Shown piece by piece: positions 43,324 to 53,866 of a stretch of 64,000 nt of DNA. Source of the stretch: Rhipicephalus microplus (taxonomy: Eukaryota; Arthropoda; Arachnida; Ixodida; Ixodidae); the NCBI RefSeq assembly GCF_043290135.1, contig NC_134709.1:105728145-105792144 (forward strand), read 5' to 3'. The notes beneath the pieces are model-generated. The model was given only the letters and a program-made list of their open reading frames with translations, ran no database searches and was not told the origin of the DNA. Made by a program: the position numbers and the translations under genes. The first letter of the stretch is position 1; every line of letters begins with the position of its first letter.

Positions 43324-43622
43324 GATTCATAAGGTGAGCCTCCCGCAACTCCTGGTAGGAGTTGAGCACACCTAACGCCCTAAGTTTGGCGTTGGAAGTG
43401 GCCACCGGGAGATCCAGAGCTCGTTTAGTAGCCTTACGAATGATGGTATCTATTCTTTCGTCTTCTTCCTTGTTAGTGCAAAGAAATGGGACGGCGTAGA
43501 GGATCCGGCTAGTAACGAAGGCATGGGCGGGCCAAGCGCGTCCCTGCCCCGCAGACCACCCCGCTTGTTGGAAACGCGGTGAATCATGCGCCCTATCTGT
43601 TCGCCTATTTTGTTGAGTTTCG
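43324..43622 (-). pseudogene. RT thumb of I-clade LINE copy 2
   Basis: The minus-strand frame has AHAFVTSRILYAVPFLC, RIDTIIRKATKRALDLPV and LNSYQELREAHLMN, parallel to copy 1 at 4255-4536. A frameshift lies near 43545. The frame runs into the 3' LTR of the Gypsy element at 43323 and continues on its other side at 39147. Confidence 0.8.
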
Positions 43623-43638
43623 CACCGAGCTATGATGA

Positions 43639-43960
43639 CGGTTCGAACAGCGGCTCCTCTATTGCTGGTTTGAACCATGGAGGAAGAAAAAGCGTTCAAG
43701 AAACTCAGCGGCCCCTTGCGTGGAGGAGCAGGCTCCGCTTTGACTTGTTGTGGCATCGCTTGGCAGACTCACAGTGGTGGACGAACTGTGCGGTGGAGCA
43801 CTTTACTCTGGCGGAGGGCAACGAGAGGCAACGAATTTACCATTAGCACACGTGCTCTCTCTGGAGCAAACGGCAGGGTCTGAATGGAACGCAATGCGTG
43901 CGTCTCTCTCCTTACATCAGTGGGCACGCTGCGCACCATGACGTTACGCTCAGGCGCAAC
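43639..43960 (+). repeat. Interspersed repeat related to 200-345
   Basis: Contains CAGCGGCCCCTTGCGTGGAG near 43708, matching 225-244 with one mismatch, and more GC-rich sequence up to about 43950. This may be where the LINE copy 2 landed. The stretch 43960-44340 shows nothing further that I recognise. Confidence 0.4.
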
Positions 43961-44348
43961 TGAAGCAACCAGCGTCCGTTGGCACGCCCAAATTTGACAC
44001 CGTTTAGAGGAACGGGGCACTTGCGACTTCCGGTCGAATCCGCCGATATTCATGGAGTGTAAAAATTCGCAGCATATTCATAGAGTGCATATTGACAAGT
44101 GGGGCGAAGCGTCATACCCAGTTTCTCTGAACACCAGCAGTTCAGTTCGCATGAACGACACCACGTGGCGTATCAACCTTAAAGAATTTAAAAGTCTCGC
44201 CATCATGCATGCAGTGACGTGCAATGAATGAAATATAAAAGAAATGGTGCACACACCCTGTGGCTGTCGCTTCACCTCAGTGCTTAGATATGAGTGTGGT
44301 GTGTCGGTGTTATCTCGACGGCGATGACTCGCAAAGAATGGGCAGTTT

Positions 44349-44390
44349 TAAAGCGAAGCATTTCTTAGCGAACTGCGGCGGCTTTAATCG

Positions 44391-44462
<72 letters not shown>
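44349..44462 (+). repeat. TATC microsatellite with conserved head
   Basis: A pure (TATC)n run of about 18 repeats occupies 44391-44462. It is preceded by a head containing AAAGCGAAGCATTTCTTAGCG (44350-44370). The similar GCGAAGCGTTTCTTTG occurs, in reverse complement, directly next to the GATA microsatellite at 58521-58760. Confidence 0.85.
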
Positions 44463-44479
44463 CGCCTACGACTTGTAGC

Positions 44480-45375
44480 TCTCCTGGCCGTTTTGATAGT
44501 GGTATCGATACCCAACTTGGTATGACATAACATGACTGTACGAAGAACATACTTGACTAGTCTTAACATGAAAATCATGACATGTAATGCCATGAATGTC
44601 ATGATTTACGTTTAATGGTCCTGCAGCTCATGCGGTGGTTTCGTTCGCATGGCATGATGCAAAACTGTATAGTATTGCATGATTGCATGGCGAACACAAG
44701 CGACAGACCTTAACACGAAATCATGACATGCGGGTCATGTTACAACATGACTACATGCTACGCTCATGATGCCCTCGCGGCCAGTTTGCTCGCGTCGCAT
44801 ATGCCCGATTTGGTATTACAGTAAGTGATAGGATGACATAGGTATGTAACTGGTGCACATTTGATAATCATAAGATGCGTGTCATGTAACAATATGACTA
44901 CATGCCACGCTCATGATGCGCTGGCAGCCGTTTTACCAGCTTCACCTATAACAAATTTGTTATCTCTGGACGTCAATGGATAATGAAGGTATGACACTGG
45001 TGCAAGCAGGATAAACGTGAGATTTGTGTCATGTTACAATGTGACTACATGATACGCTAATGATGCGCTCGCCGCCATTTCACTTGCTTCACATGTACCT
45101 AACTCGGTATTACGCACCGCGAACAAATGACACAGGTACATGATACATCCAAACATGATTATCACGGCATGTGTGTCATGTAACAGCGTGACTACATGCC
45201 ATGTTGATGATGCGCTCGGGGCGATTTCGCTAGCTTCGTTTGTGCAAAATTTGGTACTACGTGACGCCAATGGATGACGAAGGTATGTGACTGGTGCAAA
45301 CATGCTAGTTATCAGATGCGTGTCATGTGAGAGCATCACTACATGCCACAGTCAAGGTGCCAATGCATTTCGCTG
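44480..45375 (+). repeat. Tandem array of ~147-bp units
   Basis: The anchor word GTCATGT(A/T)ACAA(C/T)ATGACTACATG recurs in degenerate form at about 44734, 44882, 45029, 45176 and 45322, giving a period near 147 bp. Each unit also has GATGCGCTCGC-like, TTTGGTATTAC-like and GGTATGTGACTGGTGCA-like words. A diverged unit recurs at 45735-45990. This is satellite-like, non-coding sequence, and the open frames across it are by-products of the repeat. Confidence 0.8.
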
Positions 45376-45379
45376 TGAC

Positions 45380-45735
45380 GTGGTGCGTGTTCTCGCCATC
45401 GCTCGTTTCGTCGCGTCACGCCGGCGTTGCCACACAAGGCGCCGGTCCCGCCATATATTCGCAGGCGCGCGCCGCGCAGCGTTTCTTTGACACGTGCCCG
45501 TTCCCGCGCATCCGCCGTCCCTCCGTCATGTAAAGAGGGAGACGCAGTGCTGTCTGGTTAACGCTTCGGCGCAAAATGCAGCGTGCTGCACTTATTACCG
45601 GTTGCCGTCGGGCCGTGCCGACGAACGCTCGTCGCACCTGGCGTCCGACTATAAAGCGCTCACGTTTTGATAACGTGGCTTCGCTGTACCCAGCGTGTGC
45701 GCGCGTCAACGCTACGTTGGAGTATATTGGGCCCT
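45380..45735. other. GC-rich insert within the 147-bp array
   Basis: This GC-rich, CpG-rich stretch interrupts the array. It includes CGCAGGCGCGCGCCGCGCAG near 45460 and an ATAAAGCGCTCACG word near 45650. Several overlapping frames are open on both strands because of base composition. It may be a longer variant unit of the array or a promoter-like insertion. I assign no gene. Confidence 0.35.
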
Positions 45736-46030
45736 TCAAGGGGTGCTCGCGGCCGTTTTGCGAACTCCACATACACCAAATTTGGTGTCACGTGACGTCA
45801 AAGGATGCGAAATATTTGGCCAGTGCGAACATGATAATTCTGGCACGCGTGTCATGTAAGAACATGACAAAATAACACGTTCACAGCGTGCTCGTGGCCG
45901 TTTCGCTAGCTCCACAAATACTAAATTTGGTATCACGTTACATGAATAGACAACGAAGGTAAACGACACATTCCAACATGATAATCACGACACGGAAATC
46001 TTGTAGGGTATCATTTACCTTCACCTCGTA
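45735..46030 (+). repeat. Diverged continuation of the 147-bp array
   Basis: CGTGTCATGTAAGAACATGAC near 45849 and AAATTTGGTATCACGT near 45923 are the familiar words in a further one to two units. The array decays by about 46030. Confidence 0.65.
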
Positions 46031-46884
46031 ACGTTGTGCTGATTTTAAAGTGACATATCAACATTTCTCATTGCTGCTTCGCATATCATCGATTCCCATT
46101 GTACGTGGGATCTGCCAATTTTTTTTTCGAGACATACCGTGCCAGACAGCTCGTAGCACTCCGCACGAAATGTCTGGCCGTCATGGACGCACCCATGATG
46201 TATCAAAAGAAGCGTATTTTTTCGTTTCTTTGTTTTTAGTTTCCGTGCTGTCGTATCGGTGGGTATATAAGAGAACCATGCTGCGTTCATTGTTTCTTGT
46301 TCACTTAGCGTCAAGCATTATGCTTGGGTATGAACAGGAAATTGCGGTTGCAGAATGACATATTTTTTTTACGTGCAACTTAGGTTATGCTCGCTTTTTT
46401 TCTTGCGTTACGGTAAAGTAAAACTGCATAACTTTGAGATTGCTAGAAATGAGACTATGAAAACAAAGTGTAAAATACGTGTTTTTTGTTTTCATTTAGT
46501 TCTCCTCGAAATGACGCTGCCACCTCCAGCGTGGCGCCGTCGAAGCAGCTGTGGCTCGATTTTACTTACGCCGTTAGGCTTGCTTGCGCAGCACACCATG
46601 ACCTCAGTGTCGCACGGACACTTTTTTTCGCGATCAAGGCCGGCACGGATCGAGTTCGGTTCAGAGGTTAGGCACTGAGCGATTGAAAGCAACCATGTGA
46701 CATGTCAGGGGAATAATGACATGGAGCGTCATTGCTCCGACACTGACAAACAGCACCTCAGACTACGTCGTGATCAAACCTTCAGTCAAGCGCGTCCGTG
46801 TCAGCCTGTCGACGCTGTTGGGTTCGCGTGCTCCGCACACTGTACTCCTACCAACGAGAGGAAAAAAAATAGAAGAAGCAACAA
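46031..46884. other. Anonymous DNA
   Basis: Several frames of about 60-107 codons are open, but none shows a motif I know. There is no repeat boundary that I can support before the LINE remnant. Confidence 0.35.
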
Positions 46885-48730
46885 TGACCTCCTCAGTGAA
46901 AGCCTATGACAGAGTTGAACACAAAATATTATAGGATCATTTAAAAAGTTATGATACCTCTAAATATGTGGTTAGTTTATAAAGATTTATTGTTTACTAG
47001 AGTGTTATTCTTCATATATACATTCCAGGTTACGAGGAGTTCTCGAGGGAGCAGTAGCTTGACTTTTTCTTTTTAATATATATATTTCTAAGCACTACTC
47101 CCAGTCATGATGAAGTATAAACTCATGTATATGCAGATGATACAGCTTTTTTTTATTCAGACAGTGATATACAATCGATATATGTATATTCGCTTACAAA
47201 CGTACAAGTGAGCACATAATAATCGGTTGCAGGCTATTCATTTAGGTCTTAATGCTTCAAAGAGCACAATTACAATTTTACCTTTAGATAACCCAGTCAC
47301 TTAGTTATCTAGAATAACTTCCAACCTGCGGAATATATCACAGTTGAACTCGGTAAAATATTAGGAAATATGTCATGATAATCACATACTTTCGCCTACA
47401 ACCAAGAAAGGAGTATGGGCCCTGGAAGTCTTACAAAGGCTGTGCAGCATTTGATCAGCGATACAGAGAGAATTACTCATTATGTTTTAAGAAATCTACA
47501 TACATGCAGCATTACAGGACACCAACGGTTTAGCCCCGTATTAGCATGCGTATGTGTTTTCTATTCTTGTGCACCGGCTTATAAATTGTGGAAAGGGAGG
47601 CCCAAAATTTATTTTTTGGATTACCGAAATTCGCATCGAACTAGGTCCCCTACTTGAAAGCGAGGGTGTCCTCTCTTTTGAGCAGATTAAGATACTAACT
47701 GATCATTCATTCCTTAAGATTTATGAGAATTTCTATAAAAATAACAATTGTTTTTGTGCATACATCAGTATGAGTTTTTTATGTATCTTATTGACTTCGG
47801 TTTCATAAAGCATGGTTGGGATTCGTAGAAGCACTTGTTGGACCATCATATGGTAAACAGAGGGAAGTGCCTTGCATCGGCAATGAAAGGCAGAAATATA
47901 GAAACTTTCTTTACAATATATATCCAAATAATGCTAAAAATTTGCATTCCTATACATTAAACTTTCTTCTGAAGAAACATTTATAGCGGACAAATGTAAA
48001 AAAATATGATAACTACATAGGTCTCACACTCAAGAATAAAAGAAAGCTTGGGCATCAGTATTTTTTCTGAGACGCTCAATTCTTCATTCTCACTAAGAGC
48101 TCCGTATTTGTATCAGTTTTTTCAGCGGAATCAAATCATGAAAGCTACGCCCATCAATCTCCAGTGCGGCCATAGTTACAAATACTTTATCTGTTTGTTC
48201 GGAACTCACTAAAAATAGCGTTTCTCAATTATCACGTGGCTTTGGGACGTTATTACTATGATTATGCCTAATTATATCAAGAACTTTTTCATTTTATGTT
48301 TCTTATCCACATAACTCTAATCAGGTTAATTAGGGTACTGGGCCACAAAGAGAAAAAAAACTAACTATAATGACGAAATAGCGGATGCTCCGGCAAAAGG
48401 CGCTCTCAGTGATCCGATATTCTCAATTATTCTGACAACAGACCTCATGATTCGTGACAAATTGAGAAGGCGAGTAATAACTTGACCCTGTGAAGATATC
48501 TATCACTCACCTATACGAGTAGTGACACCTTTTGTTCCCTTGGCGTAGCCATTTCTGTTCAACGTGAAAAGTAGTATAGTTGCTTGTATAAAATTACGCT
48601 CTAGCCTTCCAAATCAAACTATAGGATATACGCACAAAGGTGGTCAACCTCCTTCCCCTCTTTTCTAGCACTGTAACGAGGAAAAAACAAGTGAAAATTA
48701 TTTCTTATCATGCATACATTTTAAGTTACT
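46885..48730 (+). mobile_element. Decayed LINE with RT and RNase H remnants
   Basis: Plus-strand pieces in the right order are KAYDRVEHKIL (46907-46935, RT motif A), YADDTAFFYSDSD (47129-47170, catalytic box), AIHLGLNASKSTI (47230-47275) and GHKEKK...DEIADAPAKGAL (48339-48405, the last RNase H Asp block). A HCNEEKTSEKLFLI stretch near 48668-48710 resembles the zinc knuckle of LINE C-termini. Stops and shifts are very frequent. This is the oldest LINE recognisable in the window. Confidence 0.65.
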
Positions 48731-49018
48731 GAGGGAAAACATTTTCGGAACGGCGTTTAATTGAATCGGATTAGATTTCCTCATTTCAAGTATTCTCTCT
48801 TTGGGAGACCCTCATCGTCATCGTCACTGAGACCTTCATTGTACCGCGAAAATCTTTTAATGATTCAGGGCTGTGTTGACCTGCGCTAAGTTAGCGTCAT
48901 TAAGTTATTTTTACTGTTATTTAAATCTTTAGTCATACAAGTATTACGTGAACACTTTTTATATAACTGATTTGTTTCTTGCCCAGTTCCGAGGAGGGGC
49001 CGTGGGCCATACGCATAG

Positions 49019-49063
<45 letters not shown>
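49019..49063. repeat. AAT microsatellite
   Basis: About 14 uninterrupted AAT units. It lies between the decayed LINE above and the second LINE C-terminus, in sequence that is otherwise unrecognised (48731-49143). Confidence 0.9.
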
Positions 49064-49143
49064 CAAAACAATTATTATAATCTTCGAAAGGTGGAGCAGG
49101 TCCAGGTGAAAAAAAAGAAAAAAACGACAGGCCTGCGTGGTAG

Positions 49144-49700
49144 GTGATCACTTATACCAGATTGCGCTGTACAGTTCCACGACTAAATTATTACCGTAAA
49201 AGAGCTCTGCTCAAGGCCTCAACACTCTGCATTTTTCGCCACAAATTTGAAACAATGGAACATTTATTTATTTTGTCATCGTTACTCTTATCAGAGAAAA
49301 AGATTTTTAGTAGTTCTGTTACAAAAGCTAGGAATACAAGTAAATGTACCAGTACTTTTATCACTCGGCGGCACTTCATTTGGTTACTGCCACAGGGATA
49401 TATGCTCCACTGTCTTTGATTACATCAATGCAACTAAACGATTGCCATGCTAGTGAACGCTAAGCTTTTCAGATGTTTTGTTCATAGCTCGTAGCAATAT
49501 TTGTCAGAAACAAGACATGGTTTCACCGCTTGCTCAGCAAACATTTTAGTTTATTGGCAGTATTATCTCTAAATTAATTTTTCAGATTGGCTTTATTTAT
49601 TTACAGTTTAATTTAGGTATCTTGCCGCCCGGTTCTTGGCCCATCTCCCTCAGTGGGTGAGCGCCATTCATCTGAGGTTATCAGCATCAACATCAGGCGC
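49144..49700 (+). mobile_element. 3' end of a second decayed LINE
   Basis: A C-terminal domain is readable: TYTRLRCTVPRLNYYRKRAL, CIFRHKFETMEHLFILSS, then, one frame over, LVVLLQKLGIQVNVPVLLSL and FGYCHRDICSTVFDYI, ending LPC at 49453. Three of the usual zinc ligands can be traced (C...H...C-like). A 3' UTR-like stretch follows, with CTTGGCCCATCTCCCTCAGT near 49635, ending near a CAGCATCAACATCAGG tail at 49680-49700. It resembles the C-terminus of the LINE to its left, and may be part of the same or a sister copy. Confidence 0.55.
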
Positions 49701-50114
49701 AGCAAAGCCACAGCAAAAGCAAAATGATCGGCCTTTCAGAGCCTATTCAATAAACTACTGCCACTAACTAGGGCAAGGACACTTGCTTGGTACCAAGTAG
49801 GGCATTAAAATAAACTTTTAGGTATTAGGCCGGCGTTCGCTATGCTATTTTTCGTAATTCTTTTGAGAAGCGTGGTATCCGCGAAGCATTGCAAGTAATT
49901 TCGTGCCAATTGTTCATGCAGTAGCTGACGACGACGAGGAATCATGGCTGAAGTGGGTATGCGCCACAGTTAATAGGGGAACAAGAACAAGCTCTTGTTA
50001 TGGTTTGAAGCATTGGACTCGTTACGCTATCCACAATGTGCGACGACTGGTTGTTCTTTCGCTGTTGTAAAACGCTTTATAAGTCGTATTAACGCGATCA
50101 CTTTCCCGACATCA
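49701..50114. other. Anonymous DNA
   Basis: No gene or element is recognised in this stretch. Confidence 0.4.
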
Positions 50115-50352
50115 AGCCTGCTTAAGGCCAGTTTGCTAAAAATTCACAAGCACCGGTGTAGCTCAGGGGTACGATACTGGGCTGGAACCATTGAACCCGA
50201 ATTCAAGCTCCACAGTGCCATTGGTGCTAGGTCATGCCTGCCAAAGGCAAGTTAGTCAAGACGTTACAAGCACAGGCGTAACTGATAGGTAAAATACTGG
50301 GCTGGCACCCAGTGGACCCGGGTTCAAGCCCCACTGTGTCATTGGTGCAAGG
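50115..50352 (+). repeat. Two ~120-bp tandem copies, each holding a tRNA-like unit
   Basis: Copy 1 (50115-50234) and copy 2 (50235-50352) share AGCCTGC(C/T)(T/A)AAGG-like, TACTGGGCTGG and CATTGGTGC(T/A)AGGT words. Copy 1 has a tRNA-like unit at 50150-50220 with TAGCTCAGGGG (A-box-like), CTGGGCTGGAACC (anticodon arm) and ATTCAAGCTCC (B-box-like). In copy 2 the anticodon loop reads CTGGCAC within a CTGGG...CCCAG stem, and the B box is GGGTTCAAGCC. Acceptor-like ends pair at 5-6 positions. Mismatches in the arms make these tRNA pseudogenes or SINE heads, not functional tRNAs. Confidence 0.65.
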
Positions 50353-52370
50353 TTATTGTTTTCTATTTTCGCGCGATGTGGCTGCAGACACCAGCGGCGG
50401 TGGACAAAACAACAACTACGCTTGACCCAAAAAGTGATCCTATAATAGCTTTCGCTGTCATAGACAGAAAGAATAAGAAGAAACGAATCATGGCAAAAAT
50501 AAAAATGGCTTTATTCCGTACATTTCGATGTACCTGCAGAAGAGAAGACCAGAAAACGAGTAAGCACCACTTGGTGCAGGCCGCACCAAAAGGTTTGGCC
50601 ACTTTCGCGATTGTTATAAATTGTCCTGGATAAGATTACACACCGGACACGAGTTGTAAATCTTGTTCTCGAACTTACGTGAGCACCAGAGATTACACTG
50701 CAATGTTTGATAACTGATGTATAGAGGATTTAGAGAAACCATCAATGAGTTTTGGTACCGGTTCAATCACCACGCGCATGTGCTGTCTACGCTTCATTAA
50801 CTGATACATAGACACGTTACCACCGCTATGCATACTTTAGAAGTATTTAGGCCGACGTTATTGCAAGTGAGATTCACTTCAGAATATAAGCATGAACTGC
50901 ACGAGTATCTTTTAATTCACAATTTGAAAGCGGCTTCTAGGGAGGAGCTCAAATAAAAACGCTGGTAAATTGTCCAGCGTGCTTGCATATCATAGCAACA
51001 CTTCCTAAAATTCGACAATAGTATACAGTGCATGCAAAGATCTATGCTGCCACAGATTATCTCTGTTTGTGCGGACGATCATTTTTTCACAAAAGTGTTA
51101 GTTTTTGTAGTAGTTTACGTTCTTTTGTTCGCAAAGCGCAATTCGTTGCTGTGCATGCTTTGCACGGCACCAATGAATCTGATTAGTGCTATGTCTCGCA
51201 GTATCTCATTGGACAGAGGCGCGGTTTTCTGACTAACGGGTTAACGTTTTCTGTGTTATTGCAATTCGCATTGCAGTGTTGTGTCCACCACGCGCCTATA
51301 ACTTCTTTTTGATTCTTATAGAGTATGAGTGCGGTGCACTGCTCTCTATAGTTTACATCTTCCAACCTCAAGAGCGTGTTTGAGCTAAAATCACCAAGTG
51401 ATGAAAAAAAAACTCTAAATGAGCACTACACGTCTCCGATTAGTTCAGTATGCTTCTGTGCCATATAGAGCATGTCAAAATATCTTTTTTCAGTCTGTCA
51501 AGCTTTGAAATTCACAAAATTGCTTGACTAGCATTGTAATAGCGACTCTAGAAAAAAAACATTTTTTGCCGAAATTTGTAGCGCTTGAGCAAAAATAATA
51601 AAATTTTCATTCTGCGGTAAGACAACTCCACTGCCTAGTTTTTCGTTAGCCTCATTTTATAGTTCGTGAAATTGAAACGTTATCACATCACTGCCGTCTA
51701 ACGCGCTGCGTTTTTTGTGTCCTTTTTTGTAGGTTCAAGGAATTATCCAATACTGTTCACGAAGGAAGACCACTTGATTAGGCTATTGGTGAGTAAGATG
51801 AGGGTTAAGCCATGGCAGAATGGTACCAACATAAAGTAGGAAAAAAACATCAACAAAAAAGCGGCTGCCACGTTCGAATGTGATACGAGACAGCTGGCTA
51901 AATTCGGCGCAGCGCCGGCACTTATTTTTTATTTACAGCAATTAGAGGCCAGCGGAACATTGGTTGCAAACTTGAGGCAAACAAGCAATGCACGGTTAGT
52001 GTGTTTTTAGCTGATGAACCATTATTGGGTTTGGCTCACGAACACTGTACGGAGGGCAGTCTAGTGAGCATCGAACACTTGGGTCTTTGAATCTATAGAC
52101 AGAACATTTTAACGAAAAGCGCTTGTTAGTGTTGAATTTTATTTTTTTGTAGTTTTCATTTACTCCGTTGTATAGTGCTGCAATACATGGGTACCTGTTC
52201 TAAGTAAGCCAGAAGTAAAGACGACACGCATGTGGTCATGCCTAAACTTAGCCTTTTGTACAGGGATGACTTTTTGAACGGCGTTAAGTGGCATTATTGC
52301 AAGAAAACTAATGTGTCATCGGCTAATACTGCCGAATGAAGTATGCTGGTCAGGAGATCGCCGCATTGGA
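50353..52370. other. Anonymous AT-rich DNA
   Basis: I see no gene or identifiable mobile element. Short frames at 50376-50633 and 51032-51232 have no motif that I recognise. Confidence 0.4.
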
Positions 52371-52600
52371 GCAGTGGTCTTGGAGCTTGGCTTCAGACCT
52401 AGAGTTCGCGGGTTTGATCTCGGCCGGAGCGGTCGCCTTTCGATGAAGGCGAAGTGGTAGTGGATCATGAATTGTGCAATGTCAGTGCATGTTAAAGAAC
52501 ACCTGATGGTCGAAACTTCCGGAGCCCTCCACTAAGGCGTCTTTTATATTCATCTCGTGGTTTTGGAACGTAAAGCCCCATATAATATTATGCTGATCAA
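52371..52600 (+). mobile_element. Diverged SINE of the Ruka type
   Basis: The body is recognisable: CATGTTAAAGAACACCTGATGG (52488-52509), TTCCGGAGCCCTCCACTAAGG (52517-52537) and GTGGTTTTGGAACGTAAAGCCCC. The head has a weak B box, GGGTTTGATCTC (52420-52431). It has diverged more than the copy at 29520, and I could not fix a TSD. Confidence 0.75.
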
Positions 52601-52839
52601 GAAAGCAGAGTAGACTAAAGAAAGAGCGTGTTCAACGAGTGTTGTTTCGCCTCACAAAAATAGTCCTTAAATCTTGAATGCCTCTCGATTGTATTATCGA
52701 CGCGCTTCCACCATTTTCACCTCCTAAGAGTGGCAAGCATGTTATCAGCCTGAGACACTTTTTTCTTTGTTTGTTAGGCAAGTGGCAAGTGCTGAGAATT
52801 CAAGGAACGAAACGCAAGCCAGTAGCGAAGAAGCCGATG

Positions 52840-52990
52840 GAAGATAACTCTATCGTTACTATATAAACTACGTGCAGCCACACTTCGTCGCGTTTCCGCG
52901 TCTGGTTGCCTGCCGTTTCGCCGTCTGTTCCGCGCACATAGGCCCACGCCTCCATCGAAGCCGACCTTCACCAGTCAGCGAGGCAAAGGG
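52840..52990 (+). promoter_or_regulatory. TATA-containing promoter-like block
   Basis: CTATATAAACT at 52858-52868 is followed 25-30 bases later by CAGCCACACTTCGTCG and a GC-rich stretch up to about 52985. A core promoter of this shape could start a plus-strand transcript near 52885-52895. The only open frame downstream is a 62-codon one at 53216-53404 with a hydrophobic N-terminus (MRRRMFVLPIMLSCVFCP), which I do not recognise. It could equally be a repeat-derived promoter. Confidence 0.25.
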
Positions 52991-53812
52991 GAAGGCTATT
53001 TGTACACATATAATAATGCTCATGTGTTTATTTGTATATGTGCTACACCTACACGAAACCTAAATATTTTGAAACGAATTCAAACACCTTCTCCTTCACC
53101 TACGCCTATGTTGTCTAGTGAAGAGTACTTCACAGCAACGCGCCATCTCTGACGCTTCAAAGCGGCAAATATACGTGTATGTACACCGTTACTGTCACCG
53201 TTTTCTAACAGTAGAATGCGTCGTAGGATGTTCGTTTTGCCAATAATGTTATCATGTGTTTTCTGTCCTACATTCGCATATGCAATTGCCTTTTTTGGTA
53301 TACTCGTTGAGTACAGGAAAAGTGGAAGCAAAGTGAGCGTGTTTGCCAAGGCAGCCGGTATCGCAGTTAACCTAAACACTGCCGCTTCACAACTATTATT
53401 CTAAAGAATTGTCTGTAACTAGGCTCTACTTTGTAGAAATGCTGCTTTTATACTTGCAGGTAATCTTTTCAATTCTGTCATGGGCGTGGATACAGGGAAA
53501 TTAAAGTATTAGTGTAATTTCCTCGAGAGTCGGATCGCACGGGCAAGGAATTTTTGGCAATGTATCAGTGATACCCGCTTTTCATTCCGCTTTTGCTGTG
53601 GTGTGATTGGATATTTTCACACTGTCGTGACACCATATCCTATCACACAACGGAGAAGCGCGGCATAAACATTTATGAATATAAAACTTGACTTTTAAAA
53701 CGGTCCGCCATGGAGCTGGAATACGGAGGATAACAACCGTCTTCGTCCTCGATGTGTGCTATGTTACAATTAGGGCTCCTTGCCTTCGGACAAATAAACC
53801 GAAAATATAATA

Positions 53813-53866
53813 GTAAACACACACCTTCAAAATGTTGCAGGCGTGTGTTTACGCCTGCAACATTTT
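53813..53866. repeat. Overlapping inverted repeats (two alternative hairpins)
   Basis: Hairpin 1: GTAAACACACACC (53813-53825) pairs with GGCGTGTGTTTAC (53840-53852) at 12 of 13 positions. Hairpin 2: AAAATGTTGCAGGCGT (53829-53844) pairs perfectly with ACGCCTGCAACATTTT (53851-53866) around a 6-nt loop. The two share 53840-53852, so they cannot form together. Confidence 0.85.

Larger units (their letters stand above)
38080..43622 (-). mobile_element. I-clade LINE copy 2, split by an LTR retrotransposon
   Basis: The two halves (38080-39147 and 43324-43622) are one 5'-truncated LINE. The RT thumb is in the high-coordinate half. The RNase H, zinc knuckle and 3' UTR, with an (ATC)n tail (38073-38093), are in the low half. 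Direct repeats CACC(A/G)AGCTATGATGA at 38064-38079 and 43623-43638 match at 15 of 16 bases and are probably its TSD. When the Gypsy element and one copy of its 4-bp duplication are ignored, the frame reads straight across the junction. A TGA at 38266-38268 truncates the C-terminus. Confidence 0.88.

Noticed and set aside
44395..44462. Regular short repeats as a CRISPR array
   Set aside because: This is a simple 4-bp microsatellite without spacers, in a eukaryotic genome.
45287..45875. Several overlapping Arg/Ala-rich frames
   Set aside because: They arise from the CpG-rich block inside a tandem array, and both strands are open.
48228..48260. SINE fragment (CACGTGGCTTTGGGACGTTA)
   Set aside because: Only about 15 matching bases to the SINE body, too short and interrupted to support.
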